NCBI GenBank assembly: GCA_017882025.1
Contig: JADGQG010000076.1
Span: 1-8,726 of the forward strand
From: Chloroflexota bacterium
Lineage (GTDB): Bacteria > Chloroflexota > Limnocylindria > Limnocylindrales > CSP1-4
Direction: 5' to 3'
DNA: 8,726 nucleotides
Under the pieces are notes generated by a model. The model was given only the letters and a program-made list of their open reading frames with translations. It did not search any database and had not been told where the DNA came from. Positions 1 through 6,759 of this stretch are shown here, one piece after another. Each line of letters begins with the position of its first letter. Positions within the stretch are counted from its first letter, which is position 1. Both the position numbers and the translations under genes were made by a program.

Positions 1-578
1 TCGCCGCCGAGGAGCCCGATCGCACCGGCGCCGGTGATCGCGACGGTGTCGCCCGGCGCGATGTTGCCGCGATTGGCGACGTGGAGGGCGATCGAGGCCG
101 GGTCGATGACCGCGCCTTCGTCGAAGGAGAGGCCGTCCGGCAGCGGGAAGATCGTCTTGACGCCCTGCACCACGTAGGTCGCGTCGGCGCCCTGGACGCT
201 GTGGCCGTACTGCTTGTGGAGCCCCGGCCGCCCGTAGTTCTCGCACAGGTTGTAACGGCCCTCGACGCACTTCTGGCAGACGCCGCACGCGTCGTGGGAG
301 GTGCCCGCGACTCGGTCGCCGACCTTCCAGCCGTACAGCTCGGAACCGGGCCCGAGGGCGGCGATCTCGCCGGCCCACTCGTGGCCCGGGATGAACGGAA
401 ACGAGGGCGGCCAGAAGCCTGGGTAGTCGCCCCGGATCAGGTGTGCGTCGGTCCCGCAGATGGACACGGCCCGCACGCGGGCGAGGACCTCGTTCGGCCC
501 GGCCGTCGGGACCGAAACCTCCTGGATCTCGAACTTGTTCGGCTCGAGGATCACCAGAGCCTGCATGGTCGCTGGCAC
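1..578 (-). CDS. Zinc-dependent medium-chain alcohol dehydrogenase (MDR family), partial at its C-terminus
   Basis: Codes for the first 192 residues of an NAD(P)-dependent zinc alcohol/polyol/threonine-dehydrogenase-like enzyme of roughly 345 residues; the rest lies beyond base 1. Seen: the catalytic-zinc ligand context C41-G-T-D and the G65-H66-E67 motif of the GroES-like domain; four structural-zinc cysteines C98, C101, C104 and C112 with the classic CxxCxxCx7C spacing; and the start of the Rossmann fold with GAGAIG at 183-188. The family oxidises alcohols or reduces carbonyls in the cytosol. I chose the GTG start at 578 because an AAGGAG (588-593) lies 9 nt upstream. An in-frame ATG four codons later (566) is the alternative but is 21 nt from that site. 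The gene starts 14 nt after the cyclase stop and is the last gene of the operon seen here. Its substrate cannot be told; from context it should act on a pathway intermediate. Family assignment is firm, specificity unknown. Confidence 0.93.
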   Translation of the reverse strand, partial: MPATMQALVILEPNKFEIQEVSVPTAGPNEVLARVRAVSICGTDAHLIRGDYPGFWPPSFPFIPGHEWAGEIAALGPGSELYGWKVGDRVAGTSHDACGVCQKCVEGRYNLCENYGRPGLHKQYGHSVQGADATYVVQGVKTIFPLPDGLSFDEGAVIDPASIALHVANRGNIAPGDTVAITGAGAIGLLGG

Positions 579-587
579 GATGACGTT

Positions 588-593
588 CTCCTT
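588..593 (-). promoter_or_regulatory. Ribosome binding site of the alcohol dehydrogenase, overlapping the preceding stop codon
   Basis: Minus-strand AAGGAG lies 9 nt before the GTG at 578 and shares base 593 with the TGA stop of the cyclase gene (TGAAGGAG). This arrangement suggests translational coupling and decides for GTG 578 over ATG 566. Confidence 0.75.
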
Positions 594-1483
594 CAGATAA
601 CGGCTACCGGATCGACCATCGACCCGGTAGCGCCGCGGATCTTGACTGGGAGGGCGACGAAGAGGAACTCGTAGACGTGCTGGCGAGCCAGCTCCTCGAG
701 GTCCAGGCTCTCCATGATGTAGATGCCGTTCTGGATGAGCAGCAGAGTGTGGACGGGCTGGGGGTTCCCGGTTGGCCCGGGGTCGGGGGCCGGCTGGACC
801 TCGTAGGTCTCCGTGTCGGTGCCGGTCGCGACGACGCGCCGCTCAAGAAGCCAGCGGGCCGCCGAGATGTCGGGCCCGGCGGTCTTGTGGGCGGCCATCC
901 GCTCGACGTCGGGCCACAGGCCCATGTACCCGGTCCGGATGGCCACGACGTCCCAGGGTTCGACGTTCACGCCCTGCGCGGCGCAGATCGCCTCCATCTC
1001 AGTCGCGTCGATCGGCGCGCCCTTCGGCAGGCAGTCAACGCCGCGATGGCCGGCCGCGTCGAGGAGGACGCCGCGGGTGAAGAACGGGGGCATCCTGGAC
1101 GCGTCGAGGTGCGTTGGGCCGAAGTCCGTCAGGTGCTCGTCCGCGTTGCCGCCGCCGTACCAGTGCATGTCGTCGCCAACCGTCATGTGGGCGAGGGCGT
1201 CCATGTGGGCGCCGGAGTGCGACGTCGCCATGACGTACTCGGCCATGTAGCCAAGGCCGGCGTCGTTGACCGGCCCCCACGGCTGGGCGCCAGTCACCCG
1301 GATCCCGCGCGGGGTCCGATAGTTGAGGACCTGGAACGGGGGGTGGCCCGGAAAAAGGGGCATCCCCGGGTAGCGCACGGCGGCCAGCGAGATCATCCGC
1401 CCGTCGCGGACGAGCCCGGCGGCTCGGATGACCTGGTCTGGCGGCAGCCCGCCGATGGGACCGATGTCGGACGGAGTGGTCAT
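593..1483 (-). CDS. Cyclase family protein (kynurenine formamidase / isatin hydrolase-like metal-dependent hydrolase)
   Basis: A 296-residue member of the cyclase (KynB-like) family, which hydrolyses amide, lactam or lactone bonds using a metal centre. Examples are arylformamidase and isatin hydrolase. Seen: the signature metal-binding segment H89-S-G-A-H93-M-D95-A-L-A-H99 (family pattern HxGTHxDxxxH), a later G-T-D-T segment at 221-224, and conserved H245 and E258 in the C-terminal half, where the family supplies its remaining active-site residues. One deviation is Ala92 where Thr is usual. The length is above the roughly 210-residue KynB type and closer to the longer cyclase branch. No signal peptide is apparent, so it is probably cytosolic. 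The ATG at 1483 has an AGGAGG seven nt upstream. It sits 19 nt after the Moco hydroxylase gene, so the likely role is ring opening or deamidation of a hydroxylated product. Family firm; substrate unknown. Confidence 0.93.
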   Translation of the reverse strand: MTTPSDIGPIGGLPPDQVIRAAGLVRDGRMISLAAVRYPGMPLFPGHPPFQVLNYRTPRGIRVTGAQPWGPVNDAGLGYMAEYVMATSHSGAHMDALAHMTVGDDMHWYGGGNADEHLTDFGPTHLDASRMPPFFTRGVLLDAAGHRGVDCLPKGAPIDATEMEAICAAQGVNVEPWDVVAIRTGYMGLWPDVERMAAHKTAGPDISAARWLLERRVVATGTDTETYEVQPAPDPGPTGNPQPVHTLLLIQNGIYIMESLDLEELARQHVYEFLFVALPVKIRGATGSMVDPVAVI

Positions 1484-1490
1484 CCCGCGC

Positions 1491-1496
1491 CCTCCT
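1491..1496 (-). promoter_or_regulatory. Ribosome binding site of the cyclase gene
   Basis: A consensus AGGAGG on the minus strand lies 7 nt before the ATG at 1483, within the 19-nt gap after the molybdopterin-subunit gene. It fixes the start of the cyclase gene. Confidence 0.8.
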
Positions 1497-1502
1497 GGCA
1501 GC

Positions 1503-3749
1503 TCATGATGTCGACCGGTCCCGCAGGGCCCGCCAGACGCGCTCTGGCGTGAGCGGCAGGTCGCGGATCGCGACGCCCGTCGCGTCGCGCACGGCGGCCG
1601 CGACGGCGGGCGCGACGCAGAGCAGGGCGCCCTCGCTCATCCCCTTGGAGCCGTACGGGCCAGGTCCGTCCGCGTTCTCCACGATCGCGCTCTGCATCTC
1701 GAGGGGGAGGTCCATGCTCGTCGGGATCCGGTAGTCGATGGCGCCCAGGTTCCGGATCCGGCCTCGCTCGTCGAAGGTGTAGTGCTCCATGAGGGTGTGG
1801 CCGAGGCCCTGGATCGCGGCGCCCTCGTCCTGCATCGTGACCTGGAGCGGGTTGAGGGCCCTCCCGACGTCGGACACGGTGACGTGACGGACGAGGACGA
1901 CGTCGCCCGTCTCGCGGTCCACTTCGGCCTCGATGGCCGTGCAGTTGAACTCGAAGAAGGCCGGGCGACCGCCCAGCGGATGGTCAGGCTCCGGGTCCTT
2001 GCGCATCTCCCCGTTGCCGATCAGCTCGCCGCCGAGCGGCCCCAGGCCGGGCTTCAGGACCTCGAGGATCGCATGCTCGCGATCGGGCAGGCGGACGACG
2101 CCGCGCTCGACGACGATCGCGGATTCGTCGGACCCGTAGAGCCGCGCGGCCATGGTGCGGACCTGGTCCTGGATCGCCCGGCAGGCCCGAAGGACGGCGT
2201 TCCCCATGAGGACCGTCGACCGGCTTGCGGAGGTCTGCTGGTCGTAGGGGACGCTGAACGTGTCGCCCATCACGACGGTGACCCAGGCGAGCGGGGCGCC
2301 GAGCTCCTCGGCCGCGATCTGGGCGTAGACCGTCCGCGCACCCTGGCCCATATCGGACGTGCCCGCATAGACCAGGACGCTGCCGTCGGCCAGCAGCCGG
2401 ACGGTCGAGTAGGAGAGGCCGGTGGTGGGCCCCGATTTGATCCCGACCGCGATCCCGCGCCCGCGTCCCTCCGGGAGCGGGCTCCCCCACCGAATCAGCT
2501 CGGCGGCTCGGCGGACCGTCTGCCCCCAGTCGCCGTCGGCCGGCGTGTCGCCGGGAATGAAGTCCTCGCCCGGGCGGGCGAGGTTCCGCAGGCGGATCTC
2601 CAGGCGGTCGATCCCCAGCGCCAGGGCCCCCTCGTCGAGGTTCGACTCCACCGCCCAGTTGACCTGCGGATTCCCGAACCCGCGGAAGGCCGTTGAAGGC
2701 GGGGTGTGGGAGAGAATGCTGCGCGCCACGATGCGCGCATCCGGGACGCGGTAGGGACCGCAGGCCGGATAGCTGCCCTTGCTCACCACCCGGTCGGCGA
2801 TGTCCACGTACGCCCCCGCCAGGTAGTCCGCGGCGATGTCCTGGAAGGCCAGCGTGCCGTCAGAGCGGAACCCGGTCCGGACGCGGACCTCGGCGGACGT
2901 GCGCCGAACGGCCTGGAATGTCTCCTCCAGGGTCAGGATCAGGCGCACGGGCCGGCCCGTCCGGAGGGCCATGAAGGCGACCAGCGGCTCGAGCTTGGGG
3001 TTCTGCTTGCCGCCGAAGCCGCCGCCCGGGTCCGGGGCGAAGACCCGCACCCTGGCCAGCGGGAGGCCGAGGATCTTCGCGAGCATCTTCTGCAGGAGGT
3101 AGGGGTGCTGGATGGAGCTCCAGCAGGCGATCCCGTCGCCATCCGGCGCTGCCATGAACCCATGCGGCTCGATGGCGAAATGGGTGACCATCGGGAAGGT
3201 GTACACGTTCTCGATGACGAGGTCCGCGGACGCCGCCGCCACGTCTCCCCAGCCGAAGCGGTGCTCGCGGAAAACGTTCGTCGTCGCCCGCGGGTCGCCG
3301 GCACGGAGCGCCGGGTCCTGGACGAGGACCGCCTCCGGGTCGAGCGCGGCCGCCACGCTGAAGATCGCGGGCAGCTCCTCGTACTCGACCTTGACGAGGC
3401 GCGCGGCCTCCTCGGCCGCGTCCTTCGTCTCGGCCGCGACCGCCGCGACCGGCTCGCCGTGGTACTTCATCTCGCCGACGGCAATGACCGGGCGGTCAGA
3501 GAGCTGGGGCCCGAAGCGGGGCACCGGCTGGGGCAAGTCGGCGGCCGTCATGACCAGGCGGACGCCGGGCACCTGCTCGGCGACGCTCGTGTCGATGGAG
3601 ATGATCCGGGCGCGCGCGCAGTCGAGCGTGACGAGCTTGACCTCGAGCACGTCCTGGAGCCTGATGTCGGCCACGTACTGCTGGCTGCCGGTGACCCGGC
3701 CGATGCCGCCGACGCGGTTGGGGGAGCCGCCGATTCGATCCGTTCTCAT
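1503..3749 (-). CDS. Xanthine dehydrogenase family, molybdopterin-binding (large) subunit
   Basis: A 748-residue catalytic subunit of a three-subunit molybdenum hydroxylase that inserts water-derived oxygen into a C-H bond of an N-heterocycle or aldehyde. Seen: an a/b hammerhead domain (about residues 18-125), then two Moco-binding domains. The first carries GGGFGGK at 242-248; the others carry AFRGFGNPQ at 354-362, MGQGA around Q469, and the C-terminal KGMSEG with the expected catalytic base E706. The loop AFRGFGN is unlike the CO-dehydrogenase loop with the Cys of AYRCSFR, so this is not a CO dehydrogenase. The residue after GGGFGGK is Gln249, where xanthine dehydrogenases have Glu, so xanthine is not the expected substrate. 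The same frame stays open upstream to 4100, but the real ATG at 3749 overlaps the 2Fe-2S stop as ATGA and has AGGAGG 7 nt upstream. Length fits stand-alone large subunits (about 750-800 residues). Cytosolic; no twin-arginine signal seen. Confidence 0.95.
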   Translation of the reverse strand: MRTDRIGGSPNRVGGIGRVTGSQQYVADIRLQDVLEVKLVTLDCARARIISIDTSVAEQVPGVRLVMTAADLPQPVPRFGPQLSDRPVIAVGEMKYHGEPVAAVAAETKDAAEEAARLVKVEYEELPAIFSVAAALDPEAVLVQDPALRAGDPRATTNVFREHRFGWGDVAAASADLVIENVYTFPMVTHFAIEPHGFMAAPDGDGIACWSSIQHPYLLQKMLAKILGLPLARVRVFAPDPGGGFGGKQNPKLEPLVAFMALRTGRPVRLILTLEETFQAVRRTSAEVRVRTGFRSDGTLAFQDIAADYLAGAYVDIADRVVSKGSYPACGPYRVPDARIVARSILSHTPPSTAFRGFGNPQVNWAVESNLDEGALALGIDRLEIRLRNLARPGEDFIPGDTPADGDWGQTVRRAAELIRWGSPLPEGRGRGIAVGIKSGPTTGLSYSTVRLLADGSVLVYAGTSDMGQGARTVYAQIAAEELGAPLAWVTVVMGDTFSVPYDQQTSASRSTVLMGNAVLRACRAIQDQVRTMAARLYGSDESAIVVERGVVRLPDREHAILEVLKPGLGPLGGELIGNGEMRKDPEPDHPLGGRPAFFEFNCTAIEAEVDRETGDVVLVRHVTVSDVGRALNPLQVTMQDEGAAIQGLGHTLMEHYTFDERGRIRNLGAIDYRIPTSMDLPLEMQSAIVENADGPGPYGSKGMSEGALLCVAPAVAAAVRDATGVAIRDLPLTPERVWRALRDRSTS

Positions 3750-4231
3750 CGGGCGGCCTCCTCGGCGGTCGCGAGGACCGCTTCGGTGATCTGCTGGTAG
3801 CAGCCGCAGCGGCACAGGTTGCCGGCGAGGCCCTCCTGGATCTCCGGGACGGTGGGATGAGGGTTCTCCGCCAGGAGGGCGTGTGCTGCCACGAGCTGGC
3901 CGGGGATGCAGAAGCCGCACTGGACGGCGCCCTTGTCGAGGAACGCCTGCTGGAGCGGGCTCACGTGCCCGTCGACCGCGAGCCCCTCGACCGTCGTGAC
4001 CTGCGCCCGGTCGGCCTCGACCGCGAGCACCAGGCAGGAATCGACGATGCGGCCGTCCAGGCTGACGGTGCACGCGCCGCACTCGCCCACCAGGCAGCAT
4101 TCCTTGGTGCCCGTAAGCTCCAGGTCGTCGCGCAGGACGTCGAGCAGTGTGTGGTTGACGGCCACGTCAAGCGCCCGCCGGCGCCCGTTCACGGTCAGCT
4201 CGATCAGGACCGTCTGGATCATCTCGCTCAT
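3746..4231 (-). CDS. Xanthine dehydrogenase family, 2Fe-2S (small) subunit
   Basis: A 161-residue iron-sulfur subunit that carries electrons from the molybdenum centre to FAD. Seen: the plant-ferredoxin-type cluster ligands C46-x4-C51-G-A-C54-x11-C66 in the N-terminal domain, and the second, four-helix cluster domain with Q104-C105-G-F-C108-x-P-G and C140-R-C142. Gln104 is the position that contacts the molybdopterin in solved family structures. All eight expected cysteines are present, so the protein should be functional; length is typical (150-170). The ATG at 4231 overlaps the FAD-subunit stop by four bases (ATGA) and has no good Shine-Dalgarno site of its own, so translation probably depends on coupling. 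A second in-frame ATG occurs three codons later. Its own stop overlaps the start of the large subunit in the same way, which would favour equal production of the three subunits. Confidence 0.96.
   Translation of the reverse strand: MSEMIQTVLIELTVNGRRRALDVAVNHTLLDVLRDDLELTGTKECCLVGECGACTVSLDGRIVDSCLVLAVEADRAQVTTVEGLAVDGHVSPLQQAFLDKGAVQCGFCIPGQLVAAHALLAENPHPTVPEIQEGLAGNLCRCGCYQQITEAVLATAEEAAR
3757..3762 (-). promoter_or_regulatory. Ribosome binding site of the molybdopterin subunit, inside the 2Fe-2S gene
   Basis: AGGAGG on the minus strand lies 7 nt before the ATG at 3749, inside the last codons of the 2Fe-2S subunit gene. It rejects the much longer open frame reaching 4100 and supports the ATGA-coupled start. 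Confidence 0.8.
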
Positions 4232-5088
4232 CCCTGGGCCAGCCGGTCGATCGCGGTCCGCAGCGCCCGCGCCCCGAGGACGCGGAGCATCGCCAAGCGG
4301 TATTCCGGGCTCGCGCGCATCGAGCGCGGAGACGGGCTGGCGTCAGCGAACATCCGCTCGAAGATGGGCGCCTTCGCCTCGTCCGTGGCCGCCGGGTCGG
4401 CGAGGACGCCGCTCTCGTCGATCATGAGGACGGGCCGCGGGCCAACGCTGCCGTAGGCCAGCCGGGTAACCTCCACCTCGTCCACCCCACAGCACAGGGT
4501 GACCGACGCGAGATCGTGCCCGCGGCGCCGTGTGCGCCGCATGTGGACGGCACCCATCTTCCGGGCCGGCAGGGGCAGCTCGATCGCGGTCACGATCTCG
4601 CCGCGGGCCAGGGTGGTGACCCCGGAGCGGACGAAGAAATCGTCGACCGGGATGCGCCGGGTCCCGTCGGGTCCCTCGGCGACGACGGCGGCGTCGTACA
4701 CGAGAAGCGAGGGGGCCGTGTCGGCGGCCGGCGACGCATTGCACACGTTGCCCGCGAGCGTGGCCCTGTTCCGGATCTGCACGGAGCCAACGACGGCCGC
4801 CGCTTCGGCAAGCGCAGGGAACGAGCGGCGCACCCGTTCGTCCGACGCGACATCGGTCATGACCGTGCCGGCGCTGATCACGAGACGGCCGCCGTCCTCG
4901 TGGATCGCGGGGCGAAGCTCGGCGATCTGCTTGACGTCGATCACCACGGCCGGCCGGGCTGTGCCGTCCCGCAGCCGGATCACGAGGTCGGTGCCCCCGG
5001 CGAGGAGGCGCGCGGCCGGTCCGTGCGCCTCCAGGAGTGCCACCGCCTCGGCCAGCGTCGCCGGCCGCGCGTAGGCGAACGTGTGCAT
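4228..5088 (-). CDS. Xanthine dehydrogenase family, FAD-binding (middle) subunit
   Basis: A 286-residue flavoprotein subunit that passes electrons from the 2Fe-2S clusters to an external acceptor (NAD+, oxygen, quinone or ferredoxin; not decidable here). Seen: the FAD-binding segments L29-A-G-G-T-D34 and Q104-I-R-N-R-A-T-L-A-G-N, followed by A-S-P-A-A-D123, both diagnostic of the CoxM/XdhB family, then a C-terminal CO-dehydrogenase-flavoprotein-like domain from about 170. There is no insertion for an additional 4Fe-4S cluster such as 4-hydroxybenzoyl-CoA reductase has. Length is normal (about 280-300). The gene begins 22 nt after the P-loop gene. The ATG at 5088 has only a distant AAAGGGGG (12 nt upstream), but no better start is in frame. 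Gene order FAD, 2Fe-2S, Moco is that of coxMSL-type operons. Confidence 0.95.
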   Translation of the reverse strand: MHTFAYARPATLAEAVALLEAHGPAARLLAGGTDLVIRLRDGTARPAVVIDVKQIAELRPAIHEDGGRLVISAGTVMTDVASDERVRRSFPALAEAAAVVGSVQIRNRATLAGNVCNASPAADTAPSLLVYDAAVVAEGPDGTRRIPVDDFFVRSGVTTLARGEIVTAIELPLPARKMGAVHMRRTRRRGHDLASVTLCCGVDEVEVTRLAYGSVGPRPVLMIDESGVLADPAATDEAKAPIFERMFADASPSPRSMRASPEYRLAMLRVLGARALRTAIDRLAQG

Positions 5089-5110
5089 CTGGTTCCAACG
5101 CCCCCTTTGC

Positions 5111-5998
5111 TCAGAGGATCTTGTCCACCTCGTCCAGGAGCACCTGGGGAGTGGCTGCGCGGATGAAGTAGAACGGGCGCTCGCAGAAGCGCTCCACGAA
5201 CGCTGCCCGCGCCTTCCGCAGGAGGTCGTTGTCCACGACGGGCATCGGCCAGCCGGCCGCGAGCAGCTCGTTCGTGAGGAAGTAGTTCTGGAGCGAGTGG
5301 AGCGTCTGGAACTGGCGCTCGAACGGGATCATGGCGCCCGTGCTGGCATCGAAGTTGCCGTCGATCGCGGGCACGATCACGATGTCGACGTTCGTCGGCT
5401 CCGTGTAGAAGTCCCAGGCCGGTAGCTCGCCCCAGAACTTCTCGACGCCCTTGTTCGGGGCGGCCTTGTCGGCTCGCTCGGTTCCCTCGGTGCGCTTGGT
5501 GAGGAACAGCTCCTCCGAGCCGCGGACCACGCTGCCGTTCTCGTCGATGACGGAGGTCTCCGAGGCAACCTGGAGGCCGCCCCGACGACCGGCCTCGATC
5601 AGGCCCATGCTCTTGCCGTGGTTGGACTCGCCGCCGAGGAAGACGATGGTCTTGCCGCGATAGCGGACGGCTGCCGCGTGGAACGGGTGCAGGCCCACGG
5701 CCTCCATGCGCAGGGCGAGCATCGTGACGACGACCTTCTGGATGGGGCCTGCCGGCCACGGGCCGGTAAAGGTCATGGTATGGCCGTCGTAGGAGATCGC
5801 CTTCTCGCCGTCCTGGTTCCAGACGATGTCCGGCTCCGCCAGCGTCACCTCCGGCGAGATGCGCACGTCGGCGAGGCGGTAGTTCAGGAAGTTCAGGTCG
5901 TCGAGCACGTGCTCGCGTGGTTCGCCGCCGTACACGTCCACCCGCAGGCGAGCGGCCCCGGCCGACATCTCCTCCGTCAGTTGCAGCGTTGCGTTCAT
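5111..5998 (-). CDS. HPr kinase/phosphorylase-like (PEPCK-fold) P-loop protein
   Basis: A 295-residue protein whose middle resembles the catalytic domain of HPr kinase/phosphorylase. H107 starts a strand (FHAAAVRYRGKTIVFLG) leading into the Walker A motif G123-E-S-N-H-G128-K129-S130, followed by a helix and a strand. Where HPr kinases have an acidic Asp-Asp pair after that strand (VADD-like), this protein shows V-A-S146-E147, so the usual catalytic acid is altered. The N-terminal 100 residues and C-terminal 120 residues (ending A-T-P-Q-V-L-L-D-E-V) are unlike anything I can name. No HPr gene is in view, so classic HPr-Ser phosphorylation is unlikely; a role in phosphorylating a small molecule or the neighbouring phosphohistidine protein is inference. 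I chose the ATG at 5998 (20 nt after the regulator stop, AAGGAG only 3 nt upstream) over a longer open frame to 6103 that would overlap the regulator by 85 bases. An ATG at 5968 is another option. Fold class moderately sure; function unknown. Confidence 0.8.
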   Translation of the reverse strand: MNATLQLTEEMSAGAARLRVDVYGGEPREHVLDDLNFLNYRLADVRISPEVTLAEPDIVWNQDGEKAISYDGHTMTFTGPWPAGPIQKVVVTMLALRMEAVGLHPFHAAAVRYRGKTIVFLGGESNHGKSMGLIEAGRRGGLQVASETSVIDENGSVVRGSEELFLTKRTEGTERADKAAPNKGVEKFWGELPAWDFYTEPTNVDIVIVPAIDGNFDASTGAMIPFERQFQTLHSLQNYFLTNELLAAGWPMPVVDNDLLRKARAAFVERFCERPFYFIRAATPQVLLDEVDKIL

Positions 5999-6001
5999 GG
6001 T

Positions 6002-6007
6002 CTCCTT
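6002..6007 (-). promoter_or_regulatory. Ribosome binding site of the P-loop gene, unusually close to the start
   Basis: AAGGAG on the minus strand is only 3 nt from the ATG at 5998, shorter than the usual 5-9 nt. It sits in the 20-nt gap after the regulator stop and is the main reason to prefer this start over the upstream one at 6103. The next ATG, at 5968 (codon 11), also has a GGAGG-type sequence but only 1-2 nt away. Confidence 0.55.
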
Positions 6008-6018
6008 CAGCAGGGCGG

Positions 6019-6747
6019 TCAGCCCACCGTCGCGCGGCGAGCCGCTGCGCGGGGAGCGCGGATGGGTCGTTGGACGGTTCGGCTGGGCTCTGGTTCCGCC
6101 CACAACGCGGCGAGCATTGACTGGGCATCCGCGAAATGTCGGCGGATCGAGTCCGCCGTCCTCTGCGGGTCCCCGCTGCGCAGTGCCTCGAGGATCGGGG
6201 CGTGCAGCTCGGCGATCTGACGGCGGTCGGCGCCGGGGACAACGATGGTGATGTAGGTCCTCGAGAACGGCTCGAGGAGACGCCAGACGCGCAGCAGCGT
6301 GGCGTTGTTCGCCAGCTCGACCAGGCGGCCGTGGAAGCTGGCGTCGGCGGATGCCTCCGCGTGGACGTCTCCATCGGCGGCCGCCCGGCGCATGGTGTCG
6401 AAGTAGCGCTGGAGCTCCTCGAGGTTCGCGTTGGTGAGCCGGGGCAGCGCGAGGACGACCCCGAGCGCCTCCAGCTCGGCGCGGACGGCGTAGGCCTCCA
6501 GCAGCTCCGCCGCCGTGGGACGGCGAACGCGGGCGCCGCGGAAGGCCGCGATCTCTACGACGCCGAGCGCCTCGAGATCGCGCAGCGCCTCCCGGACCGG
6601 CGCCTGGCTGGTGCCGAACTCGCGCGCCGCCCGGGTCTCGACGATACGGGACCCGGGCGGGTAGCGACCGGCCAGGATCGCCTGCAGGAGGCGATCCTTG
6701 ACCTGGTCGCTCAGAACGCTGCGCGAGATCGAACCACGGCGGGGCAT
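6019..6747 (-). CDS. GntR family transcriptional regulator, FCD subfamily
   Basis: A 242-residue DNA-binding regulator. The N-terminal winged helix (about 10-76) has the GntR signature: L-L-Q-A-I-L-A-G-R-Y-P-P-G near 20-32, then the recognition-helix segment S47-Q-A-P-V-R-E-A-L-R56 and the wing G71-A-R-V. The C-terminal all-helical FCD domain (about 80-205) keeps the metal/carboxylate site: D135-x3-H139, H182 and H204. FCD regulators usually bind an organic acid or similar pathway metabolite and release DNA in response, so this protein probably controls the operon it sits in, including itself. The last 30 residues are Arg/Pro/Ala-rich and probably disordered. It starts 12 nt after the stop of the phosphohistidine gene with no Shine-Dalgarno site visible, and so may be translated by reinitiation at a low level. 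Family certain; ligand and operator not determined. Confidence 0.95.
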   Translation of the reverse strand: MPRRGSISRSVLSDQVKDRLLQAILAGRYPPGSRIVETRAAREFGTSQAPVREALRDLEALGVVEIAAFRGARVRRPTAAELLEAYAVRAELEALGVVLALPRLTNANLEELQRYFDTMRRAAADGDVHAEASADASFHGRLVELANNATLLRVWRLLEPFSRTYITIVVPGADRRQIAELHAPILEALRSGDPQRTADSIRRHFADAQSMLAALWAEPEPSRTVQRPIRAPRAAARRATVG

Positions 6748-6759
6748 GGAGGGCGGCGG

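Noticed and set aside
81..1552. Long plus-strand open frames (81-674, 677-1552) opposite the dehydrogenase and cyclase genes
   Set aside because: They are rich in Arg, Gly, Val and Asp with no recognisable domain, and lie exactly opposite well-supported genes; this is the usual antisense shadow of GC-rich codon bias.
1782..3800. Two long plus-strand open frames (1782-2696, 2706-3800) opposite the Moco subunit
   Set aside because: Composition is dominated by Arg/Asp/Gly/Ala with no motif, and the opposite strand encodes an unmistakable Moco subunit with all key motifs.
3750..4100. N-terminal extension of the Moco subunit to 865 residues
   Set aside because: The extra 117 residues are Arg/Gly/Pro-rich, overlap the 2Fe-2S gene in another frame, and the ATG at 3749 has both ATGA coupling and an AGGAGG site.
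1503..5088. Aerobic CO dehydrogenase (coxMSL) because of the gene order
   Set aside because: The Moco subunit carries AFRGFGN in place of the Cys-containing AYRCSFR loop that form-I CO dehydrogenase requires.
4228..5088. 4-Hydroxybenzoyl-CoA reductase FAD subunit
   Set aside because: No extra 4Fe-4S cluster loop with added cysteines is present in the 286-residue subunit.
4980..6374. A 464-residue minus-strand frame overlapping the FAD, P-loop and regulator genes
   Set aside because: Low-complexity Arg/Pro/Ser/Gly translation crossing three well-supported genes in a different frame; no domain seen.
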